Assembly: GCF_014199525.1 (NCBI RefSeq) | Contig: NZ_JACHNU010000001.1 | Location: 744,001 to 808,000 of the forward strand | Reading direction: 5' to 3' | DNA length: 64,000 bases | Origin: Conexibacter arvalis | GTDB taxonomy: Bacteria; Actinomycetota; Thermoleophilia; Solirubrobacterales; Solirubrobacteraceae | In this document: one piece after another, positions 1 through 8,677 of the stretch | Layout: each line of letters begins with the position of its first letter | How positions within the stretch are numbered: the stretch's first letter is position 1 | The notes under the pieces: generated by a model | Seen by the model: only the letters and a program-made list of their open reading frames with translations | Databases searched by the model: none | What the model was told of the DNA's origin: nothing | Translations under genes and position numbers: made by a program

Positions 1-512
1 GCCTTCATCCGCTTCGCCAGCGCCGGCGAGGCGCCGGCGGTCGAGATCGCGATCGCGAGTGGGCCGGTGCGGACGATCGCCGGCAGGATGAAGTTGCAGA
101 GCGGCGGGACGTCGACGACGTTGACGAGCATCGCGCGCTTCTCCGCGTCGTCGTAGACGCCGATGTTGACCTCGGAGTCGTTCGTGGCGGCGATCACCAT
201 GAACGTCCCCTCCAGGTCGGCGGGCTCGTACCGGCGGGCGATCCACTCGATCGAGCCCTCGTCGGCGAGGCGCCGCAGCTCCGGCTGCAGATCGGGCGCG
301 ACGACGGTCACGTCGCCGTCGCAGGCGAGCAGCCCCTCGACCTTCTCGAGGCCGACGTCACCGCCGCCGACGACGAGGCTGCGCCGGCCTCTGAGCTTGA
401 GGCAGGCGATGTAGAACGGCGTGTCGAGCATGTCGCGGACGCAGGTCTGGTCGCAGATGCCCTTGCGGTACTGGCAGACGCATTCCTTGCCGCTGTAGGC
501 CTGTGCTGGCAT
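1..512 (-). CDS. Precorrin-2 dehydrogenase / siroheme synthase N-terminal domain (3' end cut by window)
   Basis: NAD-dependent oxidation of precorrin-2 to sirohydrochlorin in siroheme synthesis (Met8p/CysG-N family). The visible 170 residues hold a Rossmann glycine motif ([16 protein letters not shown], about residues 47-62), then VTVVAPDL and a late IAATND segment, as in this family. The rest of the gene lies beyond base 1. Before the Rossmann fold is an unusual N-terminal extension with four cysteines ([15 protein letters not shown], residues 9-23), which could bind metal; that role is inference. Start: ATG at 512 has no SD but has TACCCT 7 nt upstream, a leaderless arrangement. It is divergent from the MpaB-like gene. 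Confidence 0.85.
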   Translation of the reverse strand, partial: MPAQAYSGKECVCQYRKGICDQTCVRDMLDTPFYIACLKLRGRRSLVVGGGDVGLEKVEGLLACDGDVTVVAPDLQPELRRLADEGSIEWIARRYEPADLEGTFMVIAATNDSEVNIGVYDDAEKRAMLVNVVDVPPLCNFILPAIVRTGPLAIAISTAGASPALAKRMK

Positions 513-597
513 GAGAGACAGGGTACGCGCCCCGTCGCGCGGCGACGCGTCAGCGGCCCGACCGGCCATTTCGGGGATCCGTCCTACCCTCGAAGGG

Positions 598-1386
598 ATG
601 ACGGCCGGGGTGTTCGACGACGACGCGACGATCCGCCGCGTCCACCGCGAGCAGGTGCTCGCGCTGGCGGGGCCGCGGGCGCTGCTGATGCAGGCCGCCC
701 ACCCGGTCGCGTTCGCCGGCTTCTTCGCCCACACCGGCGCGCTCGACGAGCGGCTCCACCGCACCGCGCAGGCCGTCGACCTCGTCGTCTTCGGACCGCG
801 CGCCGAGGCCGAGCGGGTGACCGCCGCCGTCCGCGACGTGCACGCGACCGTCCGCGGCGAGCTGGCCGAGCCGGCCGGCCGCTTCCCGGCCGGCACGCCG
901 TATGCCGCCGACGACCCGGCGCTGCTGCTGTGGATCCTCGCGACGCTGGTCGACTCCGGGCTGACCGTCTACCAGCGCTACGTGCGCCGCCTCTCGCGCG
1001 ACGAGCGCGACGCCTACTGGCGCGACTTCCGCGTCTTCGGCCGCATGTTCGGCCTGCGCGAGCAGGAGATGCCGCCGACGATCGAGGCCTTCGACCGCTA
1101 CCTGCGCGAGATGCTGGAGGGCGGCGAGCTCCACGTCGGCGAGCGGGCGCGCGAGCTGGCCGTCCAGATCGTGATGCGCCCGCCGGTGCCGCTGCACGTG
1201 CGGCCGCTGCTGGAGCTCGCGAACTTCGTCACGGTCGGCCTGCTCCCGCGCGAGATCCGCCGCCTCTACGGCTTCTCGTGGGATCCCGCCCGCGGGCTGG
1301 CGCTGCGCGGCGGCGCCGAGTACGCCCGCCGCGTGCTCGTGCCGCTGCTGCCCGGCCGGCTGCGCTACGTGCGCCGCGCCGCGTAG
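598..1386 (+). CDS. Oxygenase MpaB family protein (DUF2236)
   Basis: The 262-residue product matches the MpaB/latex-clearing-protein (DUF2236) family, b-type heme proteins that include mycophenolic-acid pathway and rubber oxygenases. Family-like features are the early [19 protein letters not shown] segment, [13 protein letters not shown] with its histidines (about residues 35-47), and [16 protein letters not shown] in the middle. It has no signal peptide. The open frame extends upstream to 511, but ATG at 598 is preferred: TACCCT lies 7 nt before it and homologues begin near this point. Substrate unknown. Confidence 0.82.
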   Translation: MTAGVFDDDATIRRVHREQVLALAGPRALLMQAAHPVAFAGFFAHTGALDERLHRTAQAVDLVVFGPRAEAERVTAAVRDVHATVRGELAEPAGRFPAGTPYAADDPALLLWILATLVDSGLTVYQRYVRRLSRDERDAYWRDFRVFGRMFGLREQEMPPTIEAFDRYLREMLEGGELHVGERARELAVQIVMRPPVPLHVRPLLELANFVTVGLLPREIRRLYGFSWDPARGLALRGGAEYARRVLVPLLPGRLRYVRRAA

Positions 1387-1474
1387 CGCCGGCGCGGCGG
1401 CCGCGCATCTCCCTCCCGACGACCCGGGCGTCGCCCGGGCGCTCGCTGCTGGGCGGTGCACGGAAGTCGCCGCG

Positions 1475-1531
1475 CTTACATCTCATACACGACTGTAAGA
1501 GTTAGTGGTAGCTTTGACATCACTGTAAGAG
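1475..1531. promoter_or_regulatory. Putative TetR operator/promoter of the MFS exporter gene
   Basis: CTTACA (1475-1480) and TGTAAG (1494-1499) form a perfect inverted repeat with a 13-bp spacer. ACTGTAAGAG occurs at 1492-1501 and again at 1522-1531, exactly 30 bp apart. A TTGACA hexamer lies between them (1514-1519). The array sits just before the exporter SD (GGAGG, 1542-1546). By analogy with TetR-MFS pairs, the TetR gene downstream of the exporter is the likely reader. Confidence 0.5.
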
Positions 1532-1551
1532 CTACTGCCCTGGAGGCTCTC

Positions 1552-2970
1552 ATGCCAGCGCTCATCCTGCTGTGCGCCGCGCAGTTCATGGTCATCCTCG
1601 ACATCACCGTCGTCAGCATCGCGATGCCGTCGATCCAGCAGGACCTCGGCTTCGCGATCGCCGACCTCCAGTGGGTCGTGACCGCCTACACGCTCGCGTT
1701 CGGCGGGCTGCTGCTGCTCGGCGGCCGCGCGGCCGACCTGCTCGGGCGACGGCGGGTCTTCCTCACCGGCCTGACGGTCTTCACGGGCGCGTCGCTCGGC
1801 GCCGCGCTCGCCGGCTCGCCGACCGCCCTGCTCGCCGCGCGCGCCTGCCAGGGCGTCGGCGCGGCGATGCTGTCGCCGGCCGCCCTCTCGCTCGTCACGA
1901 CCGCCTTCCCAGACGGCCCGCAGCGGCGGCGGGCGCTGGCGGCATGGGCCGCGGTCGCCGCCAGCGGCGGCGCGTTCGGCGTGCTCGCCGGCGGGCTGCT
2001 GACCGAGACGCTCGACTGGACCGCGATCTTCCTCGTCAACGTCCCGATCGGGATCGCCGTCGGCATCGGCGCGCTGCGCCTCCTGCCGGTGGGCGGCGGC
2101 GCGAGCCCGTCCGCGCGCGGGCCGATCGACGTCGCCGGCGCGCTGCTGGCGACCGGCGGCCTCGTCGCGCTGATCTACGGCCTCGTCGAGGCGCCCGGCG
2201 CCGGGTGGGGCTCCCTGCAGACGATCGGGCTGCTCGCCCTCGCCGCCGCGGCGCTCACCACGTTCGTCGCCGTCGAGGCGCGCGTGCGCCAGCCGCTCGT
2301 CACCCTGAGCGTCTTCCGCCGGCGTCCGACGACGACGGCGCTCGTGCTGATGGTCGCCGGCATGGGGACGATCCTCTCGACCTTCTTCTTCCTCACGCTC
2401 TACCTCCAGCACGTGCTGGGGCACTCCGCGCTGCGGAGCGGCCTCGAGTTCCTGCCGGGCGCGCTCCTGCTCGTGCTCGCCGCGCACGCCGGCGGGCAGC
2501 TGACCGCGCGGCTCGGCGCCAAGCCGGTGCTCGCCGGCGGCATGACGCTCGCCGCGCTCGGCGCGCTGCTGCTCAGCGGCGTCTCGCCGGGCGGTAGCTA
2601 CCTCGCCGACGTGCTCCCCGGCCTGCTCGTGCTCGACCTCGGCGTCGGACTGGCGGCCTCGGCGATCTTCATCGTCGGGATGTCCGGGGTCGGCGACGAG
2701 GAAGCCGGCATGGTCTCCGGCCTGCTGAGCACGGCGCACGAGCTCGGCGGCGCGCTCGTCCTCCCGGTGCTCTCGACGATCGCGGTCAGCGGCGTCGGGG
2801 CGGCGACGCTCGACGCCGCCTCAGGGCTCGACCCCGTCCTCGCGACCAAGGGCTTCGGCGACGCCTTCCGCGCGGCCGCCGCGATCGCCCTCGCCGCCGC
2901 GCTGCTGGCGCTCGCCGCGCTGCGCCGCTCCGACGTCGCGACCGGCACGCCGCACGCGTTCGCCCACTGA
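1552..2970 (+). CDS. MFS transporter, DHA2 (EmrB/QacA-like) drug exporter
   Basis: A 472-residue membrane protein with about 14 hydrophobic segments. It carries the DHA2 signature region FMVILDITVVSIAMPSIQ in helix 1 (about residues 12-29), motif A GGRAADLLGRRRVF between helices 2 and 3, and the motif-C-like GGAFGVLAGGLLTETLDWTAIFLVN. The family exports drugs or dyes in exchange for protons. Start: ATG 1552 has GGAGG 5 nt upstream; the longer frame from 1456 runs through the operator region and is rejected. A TetR regulator follows 33 bp later, so the pair looks like an inducible efflux module. Confidence 0.92.
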   Translation: MPALILLCAAQFMVILDITVVSIAMPSIQQDLGFAIADLQWVVTAYTLAFGGLLLLGGRAADLLGRRRVFLTGLTVFTGASLGAALAGSPTALLAARACQGVGAAMLSPAALSLVTTAFPDGPQRRRALAAWAAVAASGGAFGVLAGGLLTETLDWTAIFLVNVPIGIAVGIGALRLLPVGGGASPSARGPIDVAGALLATGGLVALIYGLVEAPGAGWGSLQTIGLLALAAAALTTFVAVEARVRQPLVTLSVFRRRPTTTALVLMVAGMGTILSTFFFLTLYLQHVLGHSALRSGLEFLPGALLLVLAAHAGGQLTARLGAKPVLAGGMTLAALGALLLSGVSPGGSYLADVLPGLLVLDLGVGLAASAIFIVGMSGVGDEEAGMVSGLLSTAHELGGALVLPVLSTIAVSGVGAATLDAASGLDPVLATKGFGDAFRAAAAIALAAALLALAALRRSDVATGTPHAFAH

Positions 2971-3003
2971 GGGCGCCGGTCCGGCCCGCTAGCGTTTCCT
3001 GCG

Positions 3004-3609
3004 ATGCCCGACGCGCAGACCCCGTCGCGCCCCAGGCGCCGCGCCGACGCCGAGCGGAGCGTCGCCGCCATCCTCGAGGCGGCGGTCGAGCTGCTCGGGC
3101 GGCGGCCCGACGCGAGCATGAGCGAGATCGCCAGCGCGGCGGGCCTGACGCGCCAGACCGTCTACGCGCACTACGCCTCCCGCGAGGCGCTGCTGACCGC
3201 GGTCGCCGAGCGGGCGCGGGGGCAGGCGCTGGCGGCGATCGACGCCGCGGCGCCGGCCGAGGGCCCGCCCGCGGAGGCGCTCGAGCGGCTGATCGCCGCG
3301 TGGTGGGAGACGGTCGCCCGCCACGCCCGCGTGCTCGGGACGCTCGCCGGCGCCTACCCGAGCGACGCCGCGGTGCGCGAGCTGCACGCGCCGATCGTCG
3401 AGCGCCTGGAGCGGCTCGCCCGCCGCGGCCAGCGCGCCGGCGACTTCGACCGCGACCTGCCGGCCGGCTGGATGGCGGCCGCCTTCCTCGGCCTGATGCA
3501 CGCGAGCGCCGAGCAAGTCGCCGTCGGCGGCGTCGACGCGGCCGACGCCGGACGCGCCCTCGCGCGCGCCGTCCCGCGCGCCTGGGGCGCCGGCGTCGCG
3601 GGGCGATAG
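3004..3609 (+). CDS. TetR/AcrR family transcriptional regulator
   Basis: A 201-residue TetR-type repressor. The N-terminal HTH is clear: ILEAAVELLGRRPDASMSEIA, then AGLTRQTVYAHYASREALLTAV (about residues 42-63), with the family's recognition helix. A C-terminal ligand domain follows. It lies just after the exporter, so it probably represses the exporter operator at 1475-1531. Start: ATG 3004 has TAGCGT 8 nt upstream and no SD, so it may have its own leaderless promoter besides read-through. Confidence 0.93.
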   Translation: MPDAQTPSRPRRRADAERSVAAILEAAVELLGRRPDASMSEIASAAGLTRQTVYAHYASREALLTAVAERARGQALAAIDAAAPAEGPPAEALERLIAAWWETVARHARVLGTLAGAYPSDAAVRELHAPIVERLERLARRGQRAGDFDRDLPAGWMAAAFLGLMHASAEQVAVGGVDAADAGRALARAVPRAWGAGVAGR

Positions 3610-3640
3610 CGCGGGCCGTCGTCGCCGTCGGCGGGGCGCG

Positions 3641-4924
3641 TCAGGGCTGCTTGCCGCGCGCTCTGCGGATCCGCTCGTGGCGCTCGCCGAGCGCTCGCTC
3701 GGTCGCGGTCGGCTGCCAGAAGCGCTGGCCGGCGACCGGCTCGGGCAGCAGCTCCTGCGGCGAGACGTGGCCGGGGCGGTCGTGCGGGTAGTCGTAGCCC
3801 TCGCCGCGTCCGCCCGAGCGCAGCGGCACCGGCGGCCGCGCCGCGCCGTGGTCGCGCACGTACTGGCGCGCGCGCTTGAGCGCCTTGTAGGCGGCGTTCG
3901 ACTTCGGCGCCAGCGCGAGGTAGACGGCGCACTGCGCCAGCGCGTGCGCGCCCTCGGGCAGGCCGACCAGCTCGATCGCCTGCGCCGTCGCGGTCGCGAC
4001 CTGGAGCGCCTGCGGGTCGGCGTTGCCGATGTCCTCGCTGGCGAGGATCACCATCCGCCGGGCGATGAAGCGCGGATCCTCGCCGCCCTCCAGCATCACC
4101 GCGAGGTAGTAGAGCGAGGCGTCGGGATCCGAGCCGCGCGTCGACTTGATCCACGCCGAGATCGTGTCGTAGTGGTTGTCGCCGGCGCGGTCGTAGTGGA
4201 GGATCCGCCCGGCCAGCGCGTCGGCCGCGATCTCGACGCCGACGACCCCCTCCGGTGCCGCGTCGGCGGCCCGCTCGAGCGCACTCAGGGCGGCGCGCGC
4301 GTCGCCGGCGGCGCGCGCGGTCAGCAGCTCGAGCGCCTCCTCGTCGACCCTCGCGAGGCCGAGCTCGCCCCGCTCGACGGCGCGGTCGAGCAGCGTGCGG
4401 ACGTCGGCGTCGCTCAGCTCTCTCAGCTCGTAGACGCGCGCTCGCGACAGCAGCGCGCCGTTGACCTCGTAGGAGGGGTTCTCGGTCGTCGCGCCGATCA
4501 GCGTCACGAGCCCCTCCTCGACCGCCGGCAGCAGCGCGTCCTGCTGGGCCTTGTTGAAGCGGTGGATCTCGTCGAGGAAGAAGACCGTCCGTCTGCCGAG
4601 GCGGCGCCGCTGCCCCGCCCGCTCCATCACGCCGCGGACCTCCGGTCTGCCGGCCTGCACGGCGCTCAGCTCCTCGAAGACGGCGTCGGCGCTGTCGGCG
4701 ACGATTCGCGCGAGCGTCGTCTTCCCGGTCCCCGGCGGGCCGTGGAGGATCATCGAATGCGGTCTGCCCGACTCGATCGCCGCCCGCAGCGGCGAGCCGT
4801 CGTGCAGCAGGTGGCCCTGGCCGACGTACTCGGCGAGCGTGCGCGGCCGCATCCGCGCCGCCAGCGGCGCGCCGGCGCGGACCGTCTCGGCGTCGGGCTC
4901 CGGCGGCTCGAAGAGGGACGACAT
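3641..4924 (-). CDS. rarA: Replication-associated recombination protein RarA (MgsA), AAA+ ATPase
   Basis: A 427-residue AAA+ protein acting at stalled replication forks, related to clamp-loader subunits. It shows RMRPRTLAEYVGQGHL at the N terminus, Walker A GPPGTGKTTLARIVA (about residues 62-76), Walker B FFLDEIHRFNKAQQDALLP, sensor 1 GATTENPSYEVN, and the C-terminal MgsA oligomerisation region (YLAVMLEGGEDPRFIARRMVILASEDIGNADP). Length is usual for the family. ATG 4924 has CAGACT 6 nt upstream and no SD. It is divergent from the M20 deacylase and convergent with the tetR gene. Confidence 0.95.
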   Translation of the reverse strand: MSSLFEPPEPDAETVRAGAPLAARMRPRTLAEYVGQGHLLHDGSPLRAAIESGRPHSMILHGPPGTGKTTLARIVADSADAVFEELSAVQAGRPEVRGVMERAGQRRRLGRRTVFFLDEIHRFNKAQQDALLPAVEEGLVTLIGATTENPSYEVNGALLSRARVYELRELSDADVRTLLDRAVERGELGLARVDEEALELLTARAAGDARAALSALERAADAAPEGVVGVEIAADALAGRILHYDRAGDNHYDTISAWIKSTRGSDPDASLYYLAVMLEGGEDPRFIARRMVILASEDIGNADPQALQVATATAQAIELVGLPEGAHALAQCAVYLALAPKSNAAYKALKRARQYVRDHGAARPPVPLRSGGRGEGYDYPHDRPGHVSPQELLPEPVAGQRFWQPTATERALGERHERIRRARGKQP

Positions 4925-5021
4925 GCGTCAAGTCTGGCGCACGGCGGCCCGCCGGCGCAGGCGAGCGGACGCGCGGCCGGTCGCCGGCGCCCGACGGCGG
5001 CGCGCCACTAGAGTCCTCGTC

Positions 5022-6326
5022 ATGCCCGCCGACCTCCAGCAGGAGACGACCGAGCTGCTGCGCCGGCTCGTCCGCTTCGACACCGTCAACCCGCCAGGCA
5101 ACGAGCGCGCCTGCCAGGAGTACCTGGCCGGCTACCTGACCGAGGCCGGCTTCGAGGTCGAGCTGCTCGGCGCCGTCGCGGAGCGGCCGAACCTCGTCGC
5201 ACGGCTGCGCGGCGAGCAGGAGGGCCCGGTGCTCGGACTGCTCGGCCACGTCGACACGGTGCTCGCCAAGCCGGAGGAGTGGGAGTACGACCCGTGGTCG
5301 GGCGAGATCGCCGACGGCTTCCTGTGGGGCCGCGGCGCGCTCGACATGAAGGGCCAGGTCGCCGCCGAGATCGCCGCCGCGACGGCGTTGGCGAGATCGG
5401 GATGGCGGCCGAGAAAGGGCGACCTGCTGGTGATCGCCGTCGTCGACGAGGAGACCGGCGGCGCGCTCGGCGCCCAGTGGCTGACCGAGCACCATCCCGA
5501 CAAGGTCCGCTGCGACTACCTGCTCAACGAGGGCGGCGGCGAGCACTTCGTCTACCGCGGCCGCCGCCGCTACGGCGTCTGCACCGCCGAGAAGGGCGTC
5601 TTCCGCTTCACGATCGCGACCGACGGCGTCGCCGGCCACGCCTCGCAGCCGAAGATGGGCGACAACGCGCTGCTGAAGATGGCGCCGCTGCTCGATCGCC
5701 TCGCCAGCCGCCAGCCCTCCTACGAGCTGACCGAGGCGCCCGCCGCCTTCCTGCGCGGCCTCGGCGAGGACGCCGGCGACCCCGTCGCCGCCGTCGCGCG
5801 GATGGAGCAGGCCGACCCGCGGCTGATCCCGCTGTTCGAGCCGATGTTCGGCGTCACCTTCACGCCGACGAAGATCTCCGCCTCCGAGAAGATCAACGTG
5901 ATCCCGAGCGAGGCGCGCCTCAGCGTCGACTGCCGCGTCCCGCCCGGCCTCGGCGAGGAGGCCGTCCGCCGCGCGCTGGCGGAGGTGCTCGGCCCCACGG
6001 AGGGGTTCCGGATCGAGTGGGACACGCAGGTCGAGGGCAACGGCTCGCCGATCGGCTCGCGCCTGCGCGAGGCGATCAACGGCTGGATCGCCAGCCAGGA
6101 CCCCGGCGCCTCGACGGTGCCGCTGATCCTCCCCGGCTTCACCGACTCGCGCCATTTTCGCGCCGCCTTCCCCGACTGCGTCGCCTACGGCTTCTTCCCG
6201 CAGATGCACCAGTCCCGCTTCGACACCGCCCCGCTCGTCCACAGCGCCGACGAGCGGATCGACGTCCGCGACCTCGGCTTCGCCGCCAGCTTCTACCGCG
6301 ACGTCGCGGTCGAGCTGCTGAGATAG
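5022..6326 (+). CDS. M20 family metallopeptidase (ArgE/DapE-type deacylase)
   Basis: A 434-residue zinc-dependent amidohydrolase. The M20 metal ligands are visible: GLLGHVDTV (His and Asp region), GRGALDMKGQ (bridging Asp), VVDEETGG (catalytic Glu pair), and a late His in FPQMHQSRFDTAPLVHSADERI. The dimerisation insert carries GVAGHASQPKMGDNALL. Members remove acyl groups from amino acids such as N-acetylornithine or N-succinyl-diaminopimelate; the substrate cannot be read from sequence. ATG 5022 has TAGAGT 7 nt upstream and no SD, suggesting a leaderless start. Confidence 0.9.
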   Translation: MPADLQQETTELLRRLVRFDTVNPPGNERACQEYLAGYLTEAGFEVELLGAVAERPNLVARLRGEQEGPVLGLLGHVDTVLAKPEEWEYDPWSGEIADGFLWGRGALDMKGQVAAEIAAATALARSGWRPRKGDLLVIAVVDEETGGALGAQWLTEHHPDKVRCDYLLNEGGGEHFVYRGRRRYGVCTAEKGVFRFTIATDGVAGHASQPKMGDNALLKMAPLLDRLASRQPSYELTEAPAAFLRGLGEDAGDPVAAVARMEQADPRLIPLFEPMFGVTFTPTKISASEKINVIPSEARLSVDCRVPPGLGEEAVRRALAEVLGPTEGFRIEWDTQVEGNGSPIGSRLREAINGWIASQDPGASTVPLILPGFTDSRHFRAAFPDCVAYGFFPQMHQSRFDTAPLVHSADERIDVRDLGFAASFYRDVAVELLR

Positions 6327-6379
6327 GGCGCCGGGGGCGCGCAGGTTCGCCGCGCGCCGCCTGCGGATATCGTCGCCTC

Positions 6380-7483
6380 ATGGCGGCATCCGAGCAGCGG
6401 CAGCGCGAGCGGCTCGCGCCCGAGACCTTCAGGCTGCCGGTCGAGCGGATCCGGGACGGCTGGTACTCCGACGCCTACTTCGTCTCGACGAAGCGGCTGC
6501 TGGAGGACGACGGCCGCCACCCGCACGTGCTGATGCAGGTCTTCCAGAAGCGCGACTCGCTGCTCGGCGGGATCGACGAGGCGATCGCCGTCCTCAAGCT
6601 CTGCTCCGGCACGCGCGAGCTCGACGGGACGTGGACGCCGGGCTGGGAGCGGCTGGAGGTCAAGGCGCTCCACGAGGGCGACCGGATCGCCCCGCGCGAG
6701 GCGGTCATGACGATCGCCGGCGACTACACGCTGTTCGCCCACCTGGAGACGGTCTACCTCGGCTCGCTCGCGCGCCGCTCGCTGATCATGCGCAACGTCG
6801 CCGACGTCGTCGAGGCGGCGAGAGGCAAGCAGATCTTCTACTTCCCCGCCCGTCACGACCACTGGCTGGTGCAGACCGGCGACGGCTGGGCGGCGCACGT
6901 CGCGGGGGCGATCGGCGTCTCGACCGAGGCGCAGGCGTCGTGGTGGGGCGGGCGCGGCATCGGCACCGTCCCGCACGGGCTGATCGCCGCCTACGACGGC
7001 GACACGGTGCTCGCCGCGCGCAAGTTCGCCGACCGCTACCACCCCGACGTCAACGTGACGGTGCTGGTCGACTTCGCCAACGACTCGGTCGACACCGCGC
7101 TCGCGGTCGCCGACGCGCTCGGCGACCGCCTCTGGGGCGTCCGGCTCGACACCAGCGAGCAGCTCGTCGACCGCTCGCTGTGGGACGAGATGGGCGCCTT
7201 CAAGCCGACCGGCGTCAACCCGCGGCTGGTCGAGAAGGTCCGCGGCGCGCTCGACGCCGCCGGCCACGGCGGGGTGCGGATCGTCGCCTCCGGCGGCTTC
7301 GACGCCGCCCGCATCCGCGCCTTCGAGGCGGCCGGCGTCCCGGTCGACGCCTACGGCGTCGGCTCGTCGCTGATCCGCGGCGAGAACGACTACACCGCCG
7401 ACGTCGTGCGCGTCGACGGGCGGCCGCTGGCGAAGGTCGGGCGGCGCGAGAACCCCAACCCGCGCCTGCAACGCGTCGTCTGA
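6380..7483 (+). CDS. Nicotinate phosphoribosyltransferase family protein
   Basis: A 367-residue NAPRTase-like enzyme, which would convert nicotinate and PRPP to NaMN in NAD salvage. Supporting segments are WYSDAYFVSTK near the N terminus (family Y-x-D-x-Y-F), GTVPHGLIAAY (about residues 196-206, with the histidine typical of the family), VLVDFAND, GVRLDTSE and IVASGGFDAARI, plus VDAYGVGSSLI of the phosphate-binding strand. It is shorter than classical PncB and resembles the archaeal/actinobacterial short form. ATG 6380 has TATCGT 6 nt upstream. Confidence 0.85.
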   Translation: MAASEQRQRERLAPETFRLPVERIRDGWYSDAYFVSTKRLLEDDGRHPHVLMQVFQKRDSLLGGIDEAIAVLKLCSGTRELDGTWTPGWERLEVKALHEGDRIAPREAVMTIAGDYTLFAHLETVYLGSLARRSLIMRNVADVVEAARGKQIFYFPARHDHWLVQTGDGWAAHVAGAIGVSTEAQASWWGGRGIGTVPHGLIAAYDGDTVLAARKFADRYHPDVNVTVLVDFANDSVDTALAVADALGDRLWGVRLDTSEQLVDRSLWDEMGAFKPTGVNPRLVEKVRGALDAAGHGGVRIVASGGFDAARIRAFEAAGVPVDAYGVGSSLIRGENDYTADVVRVDGRPLAKVGRRENPNPRLQRVV

Positions 7484-7513
7484 GCGGCCGGAGGGGCTAT
7501 GCTCCCCGCCGTC

Positions 7514-7924
7514 ATGCTCGGCCGAATCGACCACATCGGCGTCGCCGTCGAGGACCTCGACGCCGCCCTGGAGCTGTACGCGAACGGGCTGAAGATGCCC
7601 GTCGTCCACCGCGAGACCGTCGAGGAGCAGGGCGTCGAGGCGATCCTGCTCGACGTCGGCGACGGCCACGTCGAGCTGCTCGCGCCGCTCGGCCCCGACA
7701 CTCCGGTCGGCAAGTACCTCGCCAAGAAGGGCCCGGGCATCCACCACGTCGCCTACCAGGTCGAGGCGATCGAGCCGGTGCTCGCCTCGCTGAGAGCGAC
7801 CGGCATGCGCCTGATCGACGAGACGCCGCGGATCGGCATCCGCGGCTCGAAGGTCGCCTTCGTCCACCCGGCCTCCACCGGCGGCGTGCTGACCGAGATC
7901 GTCCAACCGGCGGAGGGACACTGA
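7514..7924 (+). CDS. mce: Methylmalonyl-CoA epimerase
   Basis: A 136-residue vicinal-oxygen-chelate protein interconverting (R)- and (S)-methylmalonyl-CoA in propionate metabolism. It matches the family in length and motifs: RIDHIGVAVEDLDAALELY at the N terminus (metal His), HVELLAPL with the central Glu, GPGIHHVAYQV starting the second half (metal His), and GVLTEIVQP at the end (metal Glu). ATG 7514 is preferred over ATG 7499 because homologues start at LGRIDHIG. Its stop overlaps the next ATG by one base (TGATG), so translation of the next gene is probably coupled. The mutase genes are not in the window. Confidence 0.93.
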   Translation: MLGRIDHIGVAVEDLDAALELYANGLKMPVVHRETVEEQGVEAILLDVGDGHVELLAPLGPDTPVGKYLAKKGPGIHHVAYQVEAIEPVLASLRATGMRLIDETPRIGIRGSKVAFVHPASTGGVLTEIVQPAEGH

Positions 7925-8145
7925 TGGCTGGCGCGGAGCAGCGGATCACGATCGGCTTCCGTGGGCAGACGCTGCCCGTGCGCACGACGCCCGACCAGGT
8001 CTCCGGCCTGGTCGGCGCGCTGCGCGAGGGCCGCGGCGGCTGGTTCGACCTGAGAAGCGAGGACGGCTCGATCTTCCTCGATCTCGCCAAGGTCGAGTAC
8101 GTGCGCATCGACGAGCACGAGCAGCGCGTCGGCTTCGGCCTCTAG
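7924..8145 (+). CDS. Small conserved-looking protein translated with mce
   Basis: A 73-residue protein of unknown function. It has alternating short beta-like segments (QRITIGFRGQTLPVRTTP, GGWFDLRSEDGSIFLDLAKVEYVRI), no signal peptide and no metal motif. Its ATG overlaps the epimerase stop by one base, which implies coupled expression and supports it as a real gene. It may be a small beta-sheet accessory protein; no family recognised. Confidence 0.7.
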   Translation: MAGAEQRITIGFRGQTLPVRTTPDQVSGLVGALREGRGGWFDLRSEDGSIFLDLAKVEYVRIDEHEQRVGFGL

Positions 8146-8170
8146 CCGCGCTCGCCCGAGGCCGCATGCC

Positions 8171-8677
8171 GTGCTGACGTTCCCCGCTTCGCTGCAGGCG
8201 CTCGACCTCGCCGGGCTGCGGCTCACGCGCACCGTCGCGCACACGCCCCAGGTCGAGCGGGCCGTCCGCGGCTACTCGCAGCTGGGCCAGTACGCCGGCT
8301 GCTGGCTGGCGATCGGCGTCGCCGGCACGCTGCTCGACAGACCGCGCCGCGGCCGCTGGGCGAGAGCGCTCGCCGGCGTCACCGCGGCCTACGTCGCCAA
8401 CCAGTCGATCAAGTTCACGGTGCGGCGGCCGCGACCGCAGCTGGAGGAGCTGCCGGCGCTGATGAAGACGCCGACGCAGCTGAGTTTCCCGAGCGCGCAC
8501 GCGGCCTCGTCGTTCGCCGCCGCGGAGGCGTACGCCGGACTGCTGCCGGCGGGGCCGCTGAAGGCCGCCGCCTACGCGATGGCCGGCTCGCGCCTCTATC
8601 TCGGCGTGCACTGGCCGTCGGACATCGTCGTCGGAGCCGTGCTCGGCACGGTCATAGGGAAGGGCGCTCGCTCATGA
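8171..8677 (+). CDS. Phosphatase PAP2 family membrane protein
   Basis: A 168-residue membrane phosphatase. It shows all three PAP2/acid-phosphatase motifs: KFTVRRPRP (motif 1), PSAHAASSF (motif 2, Ala in place of the usual Gly) and SRLYLGVHWPSD (motif 3, catalytic His), with hydrophobic helices between. Likely substrates are lipid phosphates such as undecaprenyl pyrophosphate or phosphatidate. It begins with GTG. Its end overlaps the ychF start (ATGA), so the two genes are probably co-transcribed. Confidence 0.88.
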   Translation: MLTFPASLQALDLAGLRLTRTVAHTPQVERAVRGYSQLGQYAGCWLAIGVAGTLLDRPRRGRWARALAGVTAAYVANQSIKFTVRRPRPQLEELPALMKTPTQLSFPSAHAASSFAAAEAYAGLLPAGPLKAAAYAMAGSRLYLGVHWPSDIVVGAVLGTVIGKGARS

